From MPNP01 sp965221445 (GTDB lineage: Bacteria; Pseudomonadota; Alphaproteobacteria; Rhodobacterales; Rhodobacteraceae): DNA of 64,000 nt. Every line of letters begins with the position of its first letter. The first letter of the stretch is position 1. This document shows, piece after piece, positions 1 through 8,674 of this stretch. The position numbers and the translations under genes were made by a program. The notes under the pieces were generated by a model. The model saw only the letters and a program-made list of their open reading frames with translations. It did not search any database and was not told the origin of the DNA. The DNA lies in assembly GCA_965221445.1 (NCBI GenBank), contig CBDCSF010000013.1:1550001-1614000 (forward strand), read 5' to 3'.

Positions 1-181
1 AAATTTCGCTCAAAACATCTATATTACGGGCCCTTGAGAGCCATAGAAGGCCTGATTGGATATTGACCTGCTCAAGCTCATTCAACTCACCACGTGTGTT
101 GACATGTTTGTGTTTTAAGCCCTCTCTTTCATCGGGTCCAAGTGGGGTTGTTCCATCCGTTTCACCGATTATACTGCTCAT
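1..181 (-). CDS. Fic-family 'mobile mystery protein B' (N-terminal part; runs off the window)
   Basis: The first 60 codons are visible, starting at ATG 181-179. They read MSSIIGETDGTTPLGPDE, then GLKHKHVNTRGELNELEQ, then a segment ending in LLWLSRAR. This is the characteristic start of the Fic-domain protein called mobile mystery protein B, which is always paired with protein A. The catalytic Fic motif (HPFxxGNG) would lie beyond the window edge and cannot be checked. The start overlaps the stop of the upstream antitoxin-like gene by four bases (ATGA), so translation is probably coupled. Fic proteins usually transfer AMP to target proteins; whether this one is toxic is inference from the pairing. 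Confidence 0.8.
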   Translation of the reverse strand, partial: MSSIIGETDGTTPLGPDEREGLKHKHVNTRGELNELEQVNIQSGLLWLSRARNIDVLSEI

Positions 182-657
182 TCTTTCTTCCAAAAATCTG
201 CTGGAGGATTGCGGATGAGTTCATCCACGAGCCGTTCTATTTCAGCCTGCTCTAGGCTCTCACCAAGAGCTTGTTTTTCGAGCGCCATATGTGTTGAGAC
301 ACGTGAAACCAATGCCTTGGCTTTCTTATAGGCCTGGCACTTGATTATATCTTGCACGTTGCCCTCTTTGGGAAGGATAACATAGACAAAATTTGCATCC
401 ATAGCTTCGGCCAAGTTCTGCATTGAGCGAAGGGTTACGCCCCCAACCATTTCGGCTTTCTCAACCTGAGAAATACGCTTTCCGGAGAGTCCCATTCGCC
501 TGCCAAGCTGTACTCCCGTCATGCCAAGGGCCTTACGCATCGTAGCAATCCAGCCTTCAGATGGAATAGCGATAGTGTTCGCTGCTGAGCTGGCTACAGT
601 ATCTATTTGCCTGGCAATTTGTCTTCTAACAGTCTCTTTTACACGCATATCAATCAC
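178..657 (-). CDS. Mobile mystery protein A (XRE-type HTH, partner of the Fic protein)
   Basis: 159 residues. A helix-turn-helix region at about residues 40-75 (MRKALGMTGVQLGRRMGLSG, then ISQVEKAE) is followed by TLRSMQNLAEAMDANFVYVILP, which is typical of the mobile mystery protein A family. A basic, Ala-rich N-terminus precedes it. It is expected to bind DNA and repress its own operon, and probably to act as the antitoxin-like partner of the downstream Fic gene, with which it shares an ATGA overlap. The upstream AT-rich region carries repeated TAGAC elements that could be its operator. The pair is typical of the mobile gene pool and has no link to the neighbouring envelope genes. Confidence 0.85.
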   Translation of the reverse strand: MIDMRVKETVRRQIARQIDTVASSAANTIAIPSEGWIATMRKALGMTGVQLGRRMGLSGKRISQVEKAEMVGGVTLRSMQNLAEAMDANFVYVILPKEGNVQDIIKCQAYKKAKALVSRVSTHMALEKQALGESLEQAEIERLVDELIRNPPADFWKKE

Positions 658-693
658 ATATTTATGGACATCTAATTCAATTTATCAATTTAT

Positions 694-768
694 ATATAGA
701 CTATATTCTATTTTTTGTCTATATAAAAATAGACGATATGAATAGTTTCGACTATAAATTTATAGACC
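694..768 (-). promoter_or_regulatory. Candidate operator/promoter of the Fic pair (TAGAC repeats)
   Basis: Three direct TAGAC copies lie at 697-701, 730-734 and 762-766, spaced 33 and 32 bp apart, close to three helical turns. An inverted copy lies at 717-721, so GTCTAT (717-722) and ATAGAC (729-734) form a small dyad. The block sits 40-110 bp upstream of the HTH gene in very AT-rich DNA, as expected for autoregulation. Repressor binding is inference. Confidence 0.45.
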
Positions 769-1261
769 TATATGTATTTTTAAACACCGTAATATCTATT
801 TGTTTAAGGAATGCAGGTGACCTTTTTTCGTTATCGGGAATTTATAAATCTGACTACCTAACTATCCAGCCCAAGAAAGCATGATCTTTGGAACACACTA
901 TTTTTTTTACGACTTACATTTATGAATTTTCATTATCACTTACTGCGGGTTGAACGACAGTGGATATTCCTTTTTGATCAAGTCTAGAAAGTCTTTAATG
1001 AGAATCCATTCAATCTGAAAGATAATATAGTAACTCAGGCTGTTCGATTGATCTATAATTTCCCCCTGTTATGTACTACATTATTTATTGAGCAATGAGG
1101 CAAGAAAGTGTTCCTCAAGGAAAATATGGAGTCGTTCGAGTCTTTTTCTGAATACTATTTTTAATATGTTAAAGAATTCTTAGTTTTAGGATGGATATTT
1201 CTTCAAAGTTTGTGGATTCTGTTGTTGTCAATTTATTTAAATCCTATGAGAGGTAATTGGA
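769..1261. other. Intergenic gap, no gene recognised
   Basis: About 490 bp of AT-rich sequence between the Fic pair and the RNase D-like gene. I see no convincing ORF, RNA gene or repeat. It probably holds the promoter of the 1262 gene; GAGAGG about 8 bases before the TTG start serves as its ribosome-binding site. Confidence 0.5.
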
Positions 1262-1870
1262 TTGGAATTTGAACTGTACCAGCGAGACCTTCCTGATGAT
1301 TTTGAATCAGGTTCCATACTGGCAATAGATACCGAAACCATGGGATTGAATCTCTTCAGAGATCGTTTATGCCTTGTGCAGATGAAGAGCGAATCAGGAA
1401 GAATAGTCCTGGTACAAATCCACAAGGAACAACGTGAGGCACCGAATCTGACCTCTCTCTTGTCCAACCCAGATGTTTTGAAGATATTTCATTTTGCCCG
1501 TGCGGATATGGCAACATTGTTGTATTATCTAGGTGTTGATGTGGGGCCGGTTTACTGCACGAAAATTGCCTCACGATTGGCTCGCACAAATGCTCAATCT
1601 CATGGTCTCAAAGCTTTAGTACAGGATCTATTGGGTATCGAATTGTCCAAAGAACAACAGGTTTCTGATTGGGGGGTTGAGGATCTTTCCCACGAACAGA
1701 TAGAATATGCAGCTTCTGATGTTCTTTATCTTCATTCCCTCAAGGAAAAACTCAATAAAAGGTTAATTCGAGATGGAAGGATGCACCTTGCAGAAAATCT
1801 CTTCAGTTTTCTTCCAACAATTGTCGCACTGGATATTGAGGGATGGAGTGGCGATATTTTTGCTCATTAA
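1262..1870 (+). CDS. Ribonuclease D-like 3'-5' exonuclease (short form)
   Basis: 202 residues, TTG start behind GAGAGG. It is a DEDDy-type exonuclease: AIDTET gives D23 and E25, FHFARADM gives D82, and EYAASDVLYLHSL gives Y149 and D153. It lacks the HRDC domains of full-length RNase D. Such short forms of about 205 residues are common in Alphaproteobacteria, typically upstream of the kdsD-lpt cluster as here. It probably trims the 3' ends of structured RNAs. Function is inferred from family; the catalytic residues are all present. Confidence 0.88.
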   Translation: MEFELYQRDLPDDFESGSILAIDTETMGLNLFRDRLCLVQMKSESGRIVLVQIHKEQREAPNLTSLLSNPDVLKIFHFARADMATLLYYLGVDVGPVYCTKIASRLARTNAQSHGLKALVQDLLGIELSKEQQVSDWGVEDLSHEQIEYAASDVLYLHSLKEKLNKRLIRDGRMHLAENLFSFLPTIVALDIEGWSGDIFAH

Positions 1871-1917
1871 GGTACATTGCCTTTTTGAGATGATGATGTC
1901 TTCTTGAGGAGAGAAAA

Positions 1918-2886
1918 ATGCCTACCCAAGAAAAATACCTTGAACAAGGAAAATCCGTAATTCAAAGCGAGATTCAGGCACTTTCACAATTACTGGATCA
2001 GTTGGGTGAGGATTTTGCCAGTGCAGTAAAACTTCTTATCAATACAAAAGGAAAAATTATTGTTGCTGGTATGGGTAAATCCGGTCACATTGGCAGAAAA
2101 ATAGCTGCTACCCTCTCTTCAACCGGGAATCCAGCACATTTTGTTCACCCGGCAGAAGCCAGTCATGGTGATCTGGGTGTTTTGGCCAATGGGGATACGG
2201 TTTTAATTTTTTCAAACTCTGGGGAGACACCTGAACTTGCTCATTTGATTTCCCATACCAAGAGATTTTCAATCCCAACCATCGGGGTAGCAAGTGTTCG
2301 AGACAGCACTTTAGTCAAAAACTCCACGGTAGGGATAATCCTTCCCAGAACAGGGGAAGCTTGTAAAACGGGTGTTGTTCCCTCCAATTCAACTGTAATG
2401 CTTCTAGCCCTTGGTGATGCACTGGCAATTACTCTTATGAAATCAAAAAATTTCACTGTAGAATCATTTCGCGAGTTTCACCCGGGAGGACAACTTGGTG
2501 CAAGACTTTCCAAAGTAGAATCAATCATGCATGGTGGTTCTGATATCCCTCTGGTGGAAAAAGATACTCCTATGGATGAAACACTCATAACCATGACAAA
2601 GAAAGGGTTCGGAGTAGCAGGCATAGTTTCTTCCACAGGAAATCTGGTGGGAATTATTACAGACGGTGACTTGCGTAGGCATATGAATGGGTTATTGAAT
2701 AGAACTTCAGAAGAAGTGATGACCAGAAACCCCATTACTATTTCTCCAGATTCTCTGGCCGAAGAGGCTTTGGCGTTGATGAATGACAAAGGAGTAACCT
2801 GCCTTTTTGTTGTCAACCCAAAAATTAATTCGAAAGTAGTGGGGATACTTCACGTTCATGATTGTCTTAGATTGGGTGTGATGTGA
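1918..2886 (+). CDS. kdsD: Arabinose-5-phosphate isomerase (KdsD/KpsF family)
   Basis: 322 residues, the usual length. An N-terminal SIS sugar-isomerase domain (VAGMGKSGHIGRKIAATLSS and HPAEASHGDLG, residues about 45-95) is followed by two CBS domains (about 205-320, with GIITDGDLRRHM and VMTRNPITIS). It interconverts ribulose-5-phosphate and arabinose-5-phosphate, the first step of Kdo synthesis for lipopolysaccharide. The gene lies 47 bp after the RNase D-like gene and heads the block that normally continues into lptC-lptA-lptB; here an unrelated cassette follows. RBS GGAGAG precedes the ATG. Confidence 0.93.
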   Translation: MPTQEKYLEQGKSVIQSEIQALSQLLDQLGEDFASAVKLLINTKGKIIVAGMGKSGHIGRKIAATLSSTGNPAHFVHPAEASHGDLGVLANGDTVLIFSNSGETPELAHLISHTKRFSIPTIGVASVRDSTLVKNSTVGIILPRTGEACKTGVVPSNSTVMLLALGDALAITLMKSKNFTVESFREFHPGGQLGARLSKVESIMHGGSDIPLVEKDTPMDETLITMTKKGFGVAGIVSSTGNLVGIITDGDLRRHMNGLLNRTSEEVMTRNPITISPDSLAEEALALMNDKGVTCLFVVNPKINSKVVGILHVHDCLRLGVM

Positions 2887-3297
2887 GTAAAATTTTCGTT
2901 GGCGATTCAACTTTTTATTTTTAAAACTATATGTGATAGCATATTTCTTGTTAGTCGGACAAATTCGATTCTGGTGGATTTGGTAGGTGATTGAGATTGA
3001 CCTACTGATTTTGTAGTTTTTGATGAAATTTTAAAATAACTTGATTTTATGAACTGGAGTTACCCCTCAATTAAAGGGGTTAAGGCAAGCTACATAGTAA
3101 GGAGAAAATTGTTCAACGTTAGAAAAAAGGTCACTTTGTCCATCTTCCTCAAAATGTATTGTTGTTGAAGTGGTCTGGAGATCAGGTCATTTTTCCGTGT
3201 TTTCTGGCTCTTGCCAATATGACCTGAAAACAGTAAGGAAAATTGAGGATTCACTAGGATCAACCTATAAATCTAGTTCGTAAATGGGGGAAATAAA
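2887..3297. other. Intergenic gap between kdsD and the accessory cassette
   Basis: About 410 bp with no ORF I can support. It holds a short hairpin (ACCCCT/AGGGGT near 3060-3080, no T-run) and an inverted repeat CAGGTCAT/ATGACCTG near 3184-3228. No lptC remnant could be read here. It may contain the kdsD terminator and the cassette promoter. Confidence 0.4.
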
Positions 3298-4116
3298 TTG
3301 AGTTACATTCCCGCTGGTAAGGCAGGAAACGCGCTATTACAAGCTGCTTATATTATAGAATTGGAACATAGTTTTCCCCAGGAAGATTTTCGTTCAATTG
3401 ACAAAATGTCTTCTGCTTGGCAAAACGCCTTGCCTAGGCGTACAGTTTCCAAGGGGGGAATTTTTGTAAATCCACAAACACCTCAAATCCAAATAGACGA
3501 TAGCTTAATTACCGGTTTGTCCTACGAATTCCTTAATGGTGATGGAACTATTCGTGAAAGTTTACGGCTTGAAGGGAATAGGGTTATTTACTTGATGGGA
3601 GAATATACTATTTGGAATGAAGTTTGGCCAAGAGCAACTAAAATTTTGGAACCCATAATTCAGCACCTATCTGTTAACAATACCATCATTGCATATTCTA
3701 GCGAATATACGAACCTGTTTGTGGTAAAGGGCGACTACTTTGAAAATGATCTCTCAGGTCTTTTCCGTCCGGGTAATGAGTTGGTACCTCAACATATATT
3801 TGATAGAAAATTGAATTGGCATTCTCATACTGGTTTCTTTGAAGAAAAGAACGAACCAGCTTCTCACCGCCTTTTAACTCGGATTAACTTAGACATACGG
3901 GATAACAGTGAACTAAAAAAAAGAGAGCTAACTTTACTTATTTTCCACAGCCTATCACCCCCAAGGGATCCTTTCTCACAGGCGGTACAGCCATTACCTA
4001 AAGAAATTACCAGCCTAGGACTTGGTAATTTCAGAATTCTACATATAAATGCCCGAGAGGTTTTGAAGAAGTTACTCTGTTACGAAATGTTGCAGTGTAT
4101 TGGTATGAAAACATGA
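3298..4116 (+). CDS. Uncharacterised accessory protein, resembles the TIGR04255 family
   Basis: 272 residues from a TTG start. The layout resembles the sporadically distributed TIGR04255 family: an N-terminal strand with AAYIIELEHSFP, a central W-rich strand (VIYLMGEYTIWNEVWPRATK), then a long mixed alpha/beta region ending with LLTRINLDI and a final strand before a C-terminal helix. No catalytic motif, signal peptide or membrane segment is visible. Its stop overlaps the start of the next gene (ATGA), so the three genes 3298-5586 form one unit. Assignment to TIGR04255 is from memory of the pattern and uncertain. Confidence 0.6.
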   Translation: MSYIPAGKAGNALLQAAYIIELEHSFPQEDFRSIDKMSSAWQNALPRRTVSKGGIFVNPQTPQIQIDDSLITGLSYEFLNGDGTIRESLRLEGNRVIYLMGEYTIWNEVWPRATKILEPIIQHLSVNNTIIAYSSEYTNLFVVKGDYFENDLSGLFRPGNELVPQHIFDRKLNWHSHTGFFEEKNEPASHRLLTRINLDIRDNSELKKRELTLLIFHSLSPPRDPFSQAVQPLPKEITSLGLGNFRILHINAREVLKKLLCYEMLQCIGMKT

Positions 4117-5000
4117 CTTACTCTGATTCAACACAAAATTATGAACCACTAAGTAATTTGGGGGCAAACGTTTATTCAAATTCTTCAACAGGCGAACAAG
4201 AATATAATCATTTAGATAAAGGACGGGAAGTTAGTGGAACTACTCTGTTCCCCTTACGAAAAGTCGGTGAGTTGAGTAAATTTTGTACCATTTTTATTCC
4301 CTATACCAATGGGGTAGGACGGGATTATACTTTCATCGATTCACGAAATATTGTGGATCATATCAATACCGTTTTGGATAGAACTTTCCTAACTAAAATT
4401 GACGCTTTTTATAAACTATTAGAGGACTGGAATAAAGAGGGTCAATACCAGATATCTGGTAATGATTTAGACCAAACAAGAAAATATTACAAAAAATTAA
4501 TTGATGCCCAAAATGAGGGTTTTCAGTTCACAGTTTATGATGGCACATTCCCAAATATAACTGAAAGAATTAGAAACCAAAATTTTATCGTAACCAACAG
4601 TTTTGAGAATAACCTTGATTCAGTAGTTACCGACCCCTTAATTACTGAGCTCGAAACTTTCTATGGCCTAGGTGAAGATTGGGATGGTGAAGGTGCGTTG
4701 GCTATTCCTGACGAAGCTATTGATCAGGCAAAAAAATTTCTAGCCGCGATAATCAATGGTAGCTATACGGAGCCTTCAGGTGTTGCACCAAGTCCTGACG
4801 GTGAGGTTTTACTATTTTGGCGTACCGATGATGAATACATAGAAGCTAATTTTTATCGGGATGGCGGTTGCATAGTTTGTTTCAGATCGGATGGCCAAAT
4901 GTTAGCAATAGAAGACGAAAAGGTTTTAAGTATACAAGAAAGCAATACATTTCGTGAAATCACCAAAAAGCTCCAAGAGTTCTCGACTAACCATTCTTGA
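4113..5000 (+). CDS. Hypothetical protein with two W-D/N-x-E-G repeats (middle gene of cassette)
   Basis: 295 residues if started at ATG 4113, which overlaps the previous stop as ATGA; an upstream GTG at 4095 is also in frame. It contains two related segments: FYKLLEDWNKEGQ (about residue 110) and FYGLGEDWDGEGALAIPDEA (about residue 190). The second is followed by PSGVAPSPDGEVLLFW, a pattern seen in small hypothetical proteins of mobile regions. No enzyme motif is visible. The internal repeat suggests duplication of a small domain. Function unknown; it is likely to work with its two overlapping neighbours. Confidence 0.6.
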   Translation: MTYSDSTQNYEPLSNLGANVYSNSSTGEQEYNHLDKGREVSGTTLFPLRKVGELSKFCTIFIPYTNGVGRDYTFIDSRNIVDHINTVLDRTFLTKIDAFYKLLEDWNKEGQYQISGNDLDQTRKYYKKLIDAQNEGFQFTVYDGTFPNITERIRNQNFIVTNSFENNLDSVVTDPLITELETFYGLGEDWDGEGALAIPDEAIDQAKKFLAAIINGSYTEPSGVAPSPDGEVLLFWRTDDEYIEANFYRDGGCIVCFRSDGQMLAIEDEKVLSIQESNTFREITKKLQEFSTNHS

Positions 5001-5586
5001 AAAGAAATGCCAAAAGTTATTTTCAAATAGAGGTAATTTTAAGAATAATACATTTTGGAAGCATGTGGATGACCATGTACCAAGATGTCATTGTGAACTG
5101 GTCTCTGTCTGTTTGTCATCACCTGGACCGATTGAAACTCAAGAAAAACTTGTATCCGCAATCACGAATCCTAAGTATGTAGATCCAAAAACTGGTAAGG
5201 TCCTACCCACTATAAGTGATCGATTAGGTAATGGACTGTCAGCTGATAGGGTTAAGTATACAAATGCTACTAGCTTCAATCAAAGAGTACAAGACCTCGT
5301 TCGCAACGATCCGAAAAAAATAAAGGTCTATCGTGGTGTTATAATGTTCTCAGTACAGAAACTGAGAAATGTTTTTGATAATGGCAAACGATGTTTTGCT
5401 GTATATGACACCGCTACTCAAAAAAATCCTTCTCATTCAGAAGTAGTACAGACTAATCACCCAAACGATCATAACCTAACAAGGAGTATGCGAAGTGTTA
5501 AGCGTGCAGAAATCCGTGAGTTACTACCTAAAGCAATGGATTTCGAAGGTAAAATGGTTTCTTCAAAAGATGTGTTTCCAAAATAG
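4954..5586 (+). CDS. Hypothetical basic protein (third gene of cassette)
   Basis: 210 residues from GTG 4954, overlapping the previous gene by 47 bp; no later in-frame ATG gives a better start. The N-terminus is Lys/Ser-rich. A Cys/His cluster (HVDDHVPRCHCELVSVC, about residues 37-53) might bind metal. The C-terminus is charged (SMRSVKRAEIRELLPKA). I do not recognise a family. The long overlap argues for translational coupling with the upstream gene, so the three genes probably form a functional cassette. Confidence 0.5.
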   Translation: MKSPKSSKSSRLTILEKKCQKLFSNRGNFKNNTFWKHVDDHVPRCHCELVSVCLSSPGPIETQEKLVSAITNPKYVDPKTGKVLPTISDRLGNGLSADRVKYTNATSFNQRVQDLVRNDPKKIKVYRGVIMFSVQKLRNVFDNGKRCFAVYDTATQKNPSHSEVVQTNHPNDHNLTRSMRSVKRAEIRELLPKAMDFEGKMVSSKDVFPK

Positions 5587-5762
5587 TTGTTTCGTACGAG
5601 TGAATTCTTCTGCCGTGTTAAATTTTAGGTAAGTTCTTGATAAAAACCTGAATGGAAATATGCTATCGAATCTTCTCCAAGAATTTTATAAAATTTATAT
5701 GTTTCCCTAGGTTGGCTTTTTCATTTATATTTGGCTCCAACCATTGGTAATTTTTTCGAAAT

Positions 5763-6527
5763 TTGGAGTTCCAATTGTTTTCATTGACCTTCCGCCTTTT
5801 ATGCCTTCTTCCCGTTTTGGCATTTTTTTCTTTGGCTCATGCCCAAGATACTTCCTCACCGGCAAATTCGGACATTTGCGTAGGAAGCCCCGAACTTAAT
5901 GTGACTTCCAACAATATTAACCTTGATCAAAAAACCATGACCTTTTTCCTTGAAGGTGATATTTTTGTTACCGGTGATGGCTTTTGTTTTTCGACAGACA
6001 GCGAGGTATTAATTAAAACTGATCGGAATAACCCATCCGAAATAGACAAATTTGAGATTATGGGGCCATTTACCCTTACTTTGGCAAAGGAGGTTCAAAC
6101 CCATATCTCCGCTGACAAGGGAAATTTCATGGAAGAGGAAAACAAGTTTGTTTTTCTGGAAAAGGTCGTTGTTACCGATTTTTACCAGGATTCCGAGGAT
6201 GAAATGAAGGCAGGCCACGGGGAATACTATCTTTCTACGGATGATTTTACCCTGGATAACAATGTTGTTCTAACAATCGACACCATCACGATTGAAGCTA
6301 GTAATGCAGAATATTTCTCAAAGAAAAATATGGCTACACTTTCTAACCAGGTCAGAATGAGTAACAGTGATCCCAATCAATTATCAGAAATCCAATCCGA
6401 TCAAGCTGAATATTATTTCAATGATAAGAGGTTAATACTGTTGTCCAATGTTTCGGGGAATTACGGACCAAGCAATTTTTCAGGTCGCGAAAGGTTAGAA
6501 TATAATTGGAATCCTGAAGAAAAATAA
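5763..6527 (+). CDS. lptA: LPS transport periplasmic protein LptA (OstA-like)
   Basis: 254 residues with a signal peptide (LLCLLPVLAFFSLAHA, cleavage before QDTSS). The rest is a repeating beta-strand pattern typical of the LptA jelly-roll, with segments such as MTFFLEGDIFVTGDG, NKFVFLEKVVVTDF and NVVLTIDTITIEASNAEYF. LptA bridges the periplasm between LptC and LptD and carries lipopolysaccharide. The TTG at 5763 is the longest start; a second TTG four codons later is equally possible. lptB follows after 26 bp, supporting the call. lptC, normally just upstream, is not seen. Confidence 0.82.
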   Translation: MEFQLFSLTFRLLCLLPVLAFFSLAHAQDTSSPANSDICVGSPELNVTSNNINLDQKTMTFFLEGDIFVTGDGFCFSTDSEVLIKTDRNNPSEIDKFEIMGPFTLTLAKEVQTHISADKGNFMEEENKFVFLEKVVVTDFYQDSEDEMKAGHGEYYLSTDDFTLDNNVVLTIDTITIEASNAEYFSKKNMATLSNQVRMSNSDPNQLSEIQSDQAEYYFNDKRLILLSNVSGNYGPSNFSGRERLEYNWNPEEK

Positions 6528-6553
6528 TTCCCCAAAAGGTTAAATAAAAAACG

Positions 6554-7345
6554 GTGGAAGAATCCCTACAAAACGATCAAAATTCCTCCAAATGCCTTTC
6601 GGTTAACAATCTAACTACAAGAGTACATAAAAGGGATATTGTAAGGGATGTTTCCCTTACCGTGTACCCTGGTGAGATCGTTGGATTATTGGGACCTAAT
6701 GGAGCTGGTAAGTCTACCTTTTTTAGTTCCATATCCGGCTTGCGATTTCCAATAAAGGGAAGCGTCTTTATTGATGGCGAAGACGTTTCCAACATGCCCC
6801 TTTATCTAAGAGCGCAATACGGTTTAGGGTTACTGCCACAAGAATCATCCATATTTCAAGGTTTGACGGTGGAACAAAACATTTTGGCCGCATTGGAAGT
6901 GAAATATAAGGACAGGACAAAACGGCAACAAATTCTGGAAAACCTTCTGGTTACTTTTGCAATTGAGGAGATTCGCACATCAAAAGGGTCCAATTTGTCA
7001 GGGGGTCAACGAAGAAGGGTTGAATTCGCTAGATGCTTTGCCTGTGAACCGAGATACATCCTTTTGGATGAGCCGTTTGCTGGCCTTGACCCTATAATCG
7101 TAAAGGAAATAACAAAAAATATTCGTACCCTCGTTTCTTTTGGTGTCGGGATAATGATTATTGATCATAACATCCTTGCTACCTTATCGGTCGTAGACCA
7201 TGTCTATATCTTGCTGGATGGGAAAATTATTACCCATGGTACACCTGAGGAGGTAAGTTCAAATGAGGTTGTTCGGGAGCATTACCTGGGTAGTGACTTC
7301 AAATTGGACTACCAGATACGATACCAGGGCTTTAGGGAATCATAA
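6554..7345 (+). CDS. lptB: LPS export ABC transporter ATP-binding protein LptB
   Basis: 263 residues, GTG start. All ABC ATPase motifs are present: Walker A GPNGAGKSTFF (about residues 48-58), Q-loop LLPQESSIF, signature LSGGQRRRVEFARC, Walker B YILLDEPFAGLDPI and the switch histidine in IIDHN. These forms are those of LptB, which powers lipopolysaccharide extraction from the inner membrane with LptF/LptG. It follows lptA directly. A C-terminal extension (YLGSDFKLDYQIRYQGF) is normal for alphaproteobacterial LptB. Confidence 0.93.
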   Translation: MEESLQNDQNSSKCLSVNNLTTRVHKRDIVRDVSLTVYPGEIVGLLGPNGAGKSTFFSSISGLRFPIKGSVFIDGEDVSNMPLYLRAQYGLGLLPQESSIFQGLTVEQNILAALEVKYKDRTKRQQILENLLVTFAIEEIRTSKGSNLSGGQRRRVEFARCFACEPRYILLDEPFAGLDPIIVKEITKNIRTLVSFGVGIMIIDHNILATLSVVDHVYILLDGKIITHGTPEEVSSNEVVREHYLGSDFKLDYQIRYQGFRES

Positions 7346-7377
7346 AGTAAATTGGATTTTACGGCCCTAGAAAATTG

Positions 7378-7423
7378 GGATGTTTTTTCCACAAATTTTT
7401 CTCAAAGAAATTTTAAAACATCC
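7378..7423 (+). terminator. Inverted repeat downstream of lptB, possible terminator
   Basis: GGATGTTTT (7378-7386) and AAAACATCC (7415-7423) form a 9-bp perfect stem with a 28-nt loop that itself can pair weakly; TGATTTTTATT follows. The position just after lptB and the T-rich tail fit a weak terminator or an mRNA end structure. Confidence 0.35.
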
Positions 7424-7576
7424 TGATTTTTATTAGAATAGACGAATATCAAAATGAGAAATTTCCAAGCAATCCCGGCGTTTTTACGAGAATGGTTTTC
7501 CGACTGGTAAGCTCTTCCTGTCAGTACCTGAAGTTATTGGGGTGTGTTTGGTTCTTCATTCGAGTAGGAAAAAATT

Positions 7577-7879
7577 ATGCAAATAATGATCAGTGGACGT
7601 CACTTTGACATAGGTGATGCCTTAAAAGAATATGTTTACGAGTACATCAATAATGCCGAAGCAAAATACGCTGAGCGGCCGACTGATGCACAAATTACTT
7701 TTACCAGAAATGGAAATACCTACGAATGTGAGGTGAACATGCACCTGTCCACGGGCATGTCAACAATAGCCAGTGCCGAATCACATGATATTTACACCTC
7801 ATTTAACCAGTCCTATGCCAAAATGGAAAAACAGTTGCGAAGGTATAAGCGAAAGTTGAAAGACCATCACTCAACTTAA
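7577..7879 (+). CDS. hpf: Ribosome hibernation promoting factor, short form
   Basis: 100 residues containing only the N-terminal beta-alpha domain of HPF/RaiA: MQIMISGRHFDIGDALKEYV, then VNMHLSTGMSTIASAESHDIYTSFNQ and a basic C-terminus QLRRYKRKLKDHH. It binds the decoding centre of stalled 30S subunits in stationary phase. Most Alphaproteobacteria carry a long form of about 190 residues with a C-terminal dimerisation domain; that domain is absent and no remnant is seen after the stop. The gene sits between lptB and ptsN, its usual alphaproteobacterial position, but without the usual rpoN beside it. Confidence 0.88.
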   Translation: MQIMISGRHFDIGDALKEYVYEYINNAEAKYAERPTDAQITFTRNGNTYECEVNMHLSTGMSTIASAESHDIYTSFNQSYAKMEKQLRRYKRKLKDHHST

Positions 7880-8083
7880 ATCACAGGTTGTTATTGGTCA
7901 AAATTTGTAATATATCCATCTCGCCTGTTTCCCAGTTGATCAAGTGGTTTGGTTAAGAAACCCCTTCATAAGGTCCTTGTTTAACTTGATTAAACCTGTT
8001 GGCGTTATCAAATTAAGGCGTTCTACCAGATTGGAAATTTCTGGGCTTTTTTTCGAGTGTTATAAAATTTATTGAGATGGTAA

Positions 8084-8539
8084 ATGGAAATAAAGGATTT
8101 TCTTTCACCTGAGGCCGTGGTGTTTATATCCAAGGAAAACACGCCTGCCAAGAAAGATTTACTGCGATTGGTTGCCGAAATTTCCAGTAAGGTTTACGGA
8201 TTGAATCCTAAATCCGCTTTTGGAGCCTTGGAGGAAAGAGAAGTGGCATCCTCTACAGGAATGGGTCAGGGAATCGCCTTACCTCACGCCAGATCAGATG
8301 ATTACGAAAATATTGTAGGGATATTTATCAGATTGGCTACTCCAATTGAGTATGATTCCATAGATCGGAAACCTGTTGATCTAGTCTTTGGGATGTTTGC
8401 ACCCAACAATTCAAGCATAGAGTATTTAAAATCCTTGAGCGGTGTCGCAAGAAAACTCAGGGATGAAGAAATCCAGGAACTTCTTCGATCAACAGAAAAA
8501 CCAAATGAAATATTTTCAATTCTGACAAAACCATCATGA
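8084..8539 (+). CDS. ptsN: PTS IIA-like nitrogen regulatory protein PtsN
   Basis: 151 residues, a standard EIIA(Ntr) of the mannitol/fructose IIA fold. The phosphorylatable histidine lies in GIALPHARSDD, and SSTGMGQGIALPHA is the family signature. It belongs to the nitrogen-type phosphotransfer chain (PtsP-NPr-PtsN), which controls potassium transport and stress responses. The position after hpf is conserved in Alphaproteobacteria. The next genes downstream, on the opposite strand, are accessory, so ptsN marks the left border of the ATPase/icm island. Confidence 0.92.
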   Translation: MEIKDFLSPEAVVFISKENTPAKKDLLRLVAEISSKVYGLNPKSAFGALEEREVASSTGMGQGIALPHARSDDYENIVGIFIRLATPIEYDSIDRKPVDLVFGMFAPNNSSIEYLKSLSGVARKLRDEEIQELLRSTEKPNEIFSILTKPS

Positions 8540-8674
8540 AAAAGAAATTGGAAATCGTTCCTGCCGAGTAAAATTTCAAAATTCGGAATTAATATCCCAG
8601 ATTTATTTCACTTCAGTGAGCCTGAATAACGGTTCAAGCTAACCATCAAGGGTACATCGTGATGTCACCAACGT

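Noticed and set aside
2041..2110. Repeat-like and ORF-like antisense frames inside kdsD (and in most housekeeping genes)
   Set aside because: They are shadows of the sense genes with no ribosome-binding site or family similarity.
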